DNA of 7,006 bases, taken from assembly GCA_947455285.1 (NCBI GenBank), contig CANGOK010000179.1:1-7006 (forward strand), in the 5' to 3' direction. The stretch comes from Beijerinckiaceae bacterium. GTDB taxonomy: Bacteria; Pseudomonadota; Alphaproteobacteria; Rhizobiales; Beijerinckiaceae. The translations under genes and the position numbers were made by a program. The notes below the pieces were generated by a model that was not told the origin of the DNA, did not search any database, and saw nothing but the letters and a program-made list of their open reading frames with translations. This document shows positions 6,018 to 7,006 of the stretch, piece by piece. Position 1 is the stretch's first letter. The number at the start of each line of letters is the position of its first letter.

Positions 6018-6115
6018 GGGGCGCGCAAGCTGGAGTTTAGCAGCGATATGGCTCGAATTTGGACGACTGCCTGCCGGGGCGCGGAACGTCAGGGCGAACC
6101 TCAGGGACCGCACTG

Positions 6116-7006
6116 ATGCTTTTCCTTCAGCAAACCGTCAATGGCCTGATGCTTGGAAGCGTCTATGTGACGGTGGCGCTGGCCTTCACACTCACCATCG
6201 GCATTCTGAATTTTCTGAATTTCACCATACCGACCCTCTTCATGTTCACCGCCATGATGGGTTGGGCGCTCGCCAAATGGGGCGTGCCGGGAGGCCTGAC
6301 AGGGCCGCTCTGGTGGCCTGTCGCGCTCCTAATCGCTACCGTGCTCGTGGTGGTGATCTCGCTCGTCATCGAGCGGTTCACCTTCCGCTACATGAAATCA
6401 AAATACGGCGACTCGACGGAACATGCGATCCCGCTCGTCAGTTCGCTTGGCTTCCTGCTCGTCATCGAAAACCTAGTGCGCATCGGCTATGGTACGGACG
6501 CGCAGCGTTTCCCCGGCCTTTCAATGGACATTACGCTGAATGTCGCGGGCGTGCTGCTGCGCTTGCCTCAATTGCTCAGCCTTATCGCCGTCTGTTTCAT
6601 CGTGGCCGGACTTAACGCCCTGCTCGCGCGCAGCCGCATCGGCCGCGGGTTGCGCGCCATCGCTGAGAGCCCAGATGCAGCGAATATCCTTGGCGTCGAC
6701 ACCAACCGGGTCGTCGCAGCCGTCTTCATGCTCGGAGGACTGCTCTGCGCATTCGCAGGAGTGCTCTTCGTCATCAACTACGGCGAGGTGTCGCCGCAGA
6801 TCGGCGAAGACATCGGCAGCAAAGCCATCGCAGGGATGGTGATCGGCGGCCTTGGCTCCATCTGGGGCGCGGTTGTAGGCGGCGTCATCATTGGCCTTGC
6901 GGAGATGATGACCATCCATTTCTTCGGCGCCGATACGGTGCAGATGGTCGTCTGGGGATTGCTGATCCTCGTGCTGGTGATCCGCCCGCAGGGCCTCTTT
7001 GGCCAC
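6116..7006 (+). CDS. livH: Branched-chain amino acid-type ABC transporter permease (LivH family), 3' end missing
   Basis: 297 codons are visible, and the frame is still open at the last base. It is an inner-membrane permease of the hydrophobic amino acid uptake (HAAT) ABC family. About eight hydrophobic segments can be read, starting at residues 5-29. The conserved cytoplasmic loop RSRIGRGLRAIAESPDAAN (residues 172-190) and ILGVDTNRVVAAVF (191-204), which contacts the ATPases, is present. GLGSIWGAVVGG (245-256) and the terminal VIRPQGLFG (288-296) are LivH hallmarks, so the stop should lie only a few codons beyond the edge. The ATG at 6116 has AGGGA 8 nt upstream. It is divergent from the catabolic operon and likely heads an uptake operon (partner permease, two ATPases, binding protein) outside the window. 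Members of this family also import aromatic acids and other carboxylates, so the substrate may be the operon's substrate. Confidence 0.93.
   Translation, partial: MLFLQQTVNGLMLGSVYVTVALAFTLTIGILNFLNFTIPTLFMFTAMMGWALAKWGVPGGLTGPLWWPVALLIATVLVVVISLVIERFTFRYMKSKYGDSTEHAIPLVSSLGFLLVIENLVRIGYGTDAQRFPGLSMDITLNVAGVLLRLPQLLSLIAVCFIVAGLNALLARSRIGRGLRAIAESPDAANILGVDTNRVVAAVFMLGGLLCAFAGVLFVINYGEVSPQIGEDIGSKAIAGMVIGGLGSIWGAVVGGVIIGLAEMMTIHFFGADTVQMVVWGLLILVLVIRPQGLFGH

Larger units (their letters stand above)
5758..6115. promoter_or_regulatory. Divergent intergenic region between the catabolic operon and the transporter
   Basis: These 358 bp must hold the promoters for both the leftward operon and the rightward permease gene. 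The sequence is less GC-rich than the flanking genes. It contains a 22-bp imperfect palindrome, a 16-bp direct repeat and a GACGCA/TGCGTC dyad, listed separately. I see no confident sigma-70 pair. The best rightward guess is TTGCCT (5935-5940) with AAAAAT 18 nt further on, which is weak. No regulator gene lies in the window, so the protein using these sites must be encoded elsewhere. Confidence 0.6.

Noticed and set aside
5825..6028. 67-codon minus-strand frame in the intergenic region
   Set aside because: It starts at TTG without a visible ribosome binding site and runs through the promoter region and repeat elements; no recognisable features.
6521..7006. Minus-strand open frame (161 codons) opposite the permease
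   Set aside because: The permease frame has transmembrane segments and family motifs; the antisense product is a charged His/Asp-rich shadow.

Overview
The window reads as a stretch of high-GC proteobacterial chromosome, most like an alphaproteobacterium of the Rhizobiales type. That placement is inferred from codon choice, long antisense open frames and the character of the proteins, not from a search. It contains no RNA gene, mobile element or CRISPR array that I can see. It is densely coding and built around one divergent promoter region.

Minus strand, read right to left from about 5757 to the left edge: a compact operon of six complete genes, with a probable seventh starting at the very edge. 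In transcription order these are (1) a class A FAD monooxygenase (4552-5757); (2) a metallo-beta-lactamase-fold hydrolase with all metal ligands intact (3642-4526); (3) an isocitrate lyase/PEP mutase superfamily C-C lyase with the KKCGH catalytic motif (2731-3594); (4) and (5) a LeuC/LeuD-type two-subunit Fe-S hydro-lyase (1301-2713 and 684-1304); and (6) an isochorismatase/N-carbamoylsarcosine-amidase-type hydrolase with the D-K-C triad (43-687). Gaps are 47 nt or less, and the last three genes are joined by 4-nt start/stop overlaps (GTGA, ATGA).

Plus strand: after a 358-bp divergent intergenic region, a LivH-type ABC transporter permease starts at 6116 and runs off the right edge. It is probably the first gene of an uptake operon for an amino-acid-like or carboxylate substrate.

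Interpretation (inference): the set looks catabolic, not leucine-biosynthetic. A monooxygenase would oxidise a ring, the metallo-hydrolase and the amidase-like enzyme would hydrolyse the opened product, the LeuCD-type enzyme would hydrate a maleate-like diacid, and the lyase would split the resulting (methylated) malate into central metabolites such as pyruvate plus propionate or acetate. The hydratase-plus-lyase pair parallels dimethylmaleate hydratase and 2,3-dimethylmalate lyase of anaerobic nicotinate fermentation, and the amidase parallels maleamate amidohydrolase of aerobic nicotinate degradation. I do not recognise the combination as a characterised pathway, and the substrate cannot be read from the sequence.

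The divergent intergenic region carries a 22-bp imperfect palindrome, a second copy of its half-site 151 bp away (16-bp direct repeat, 14 identities), and a separate 6-bp-arm dyad. These are good candidates for shared operators controlling both the operon and the transporter.
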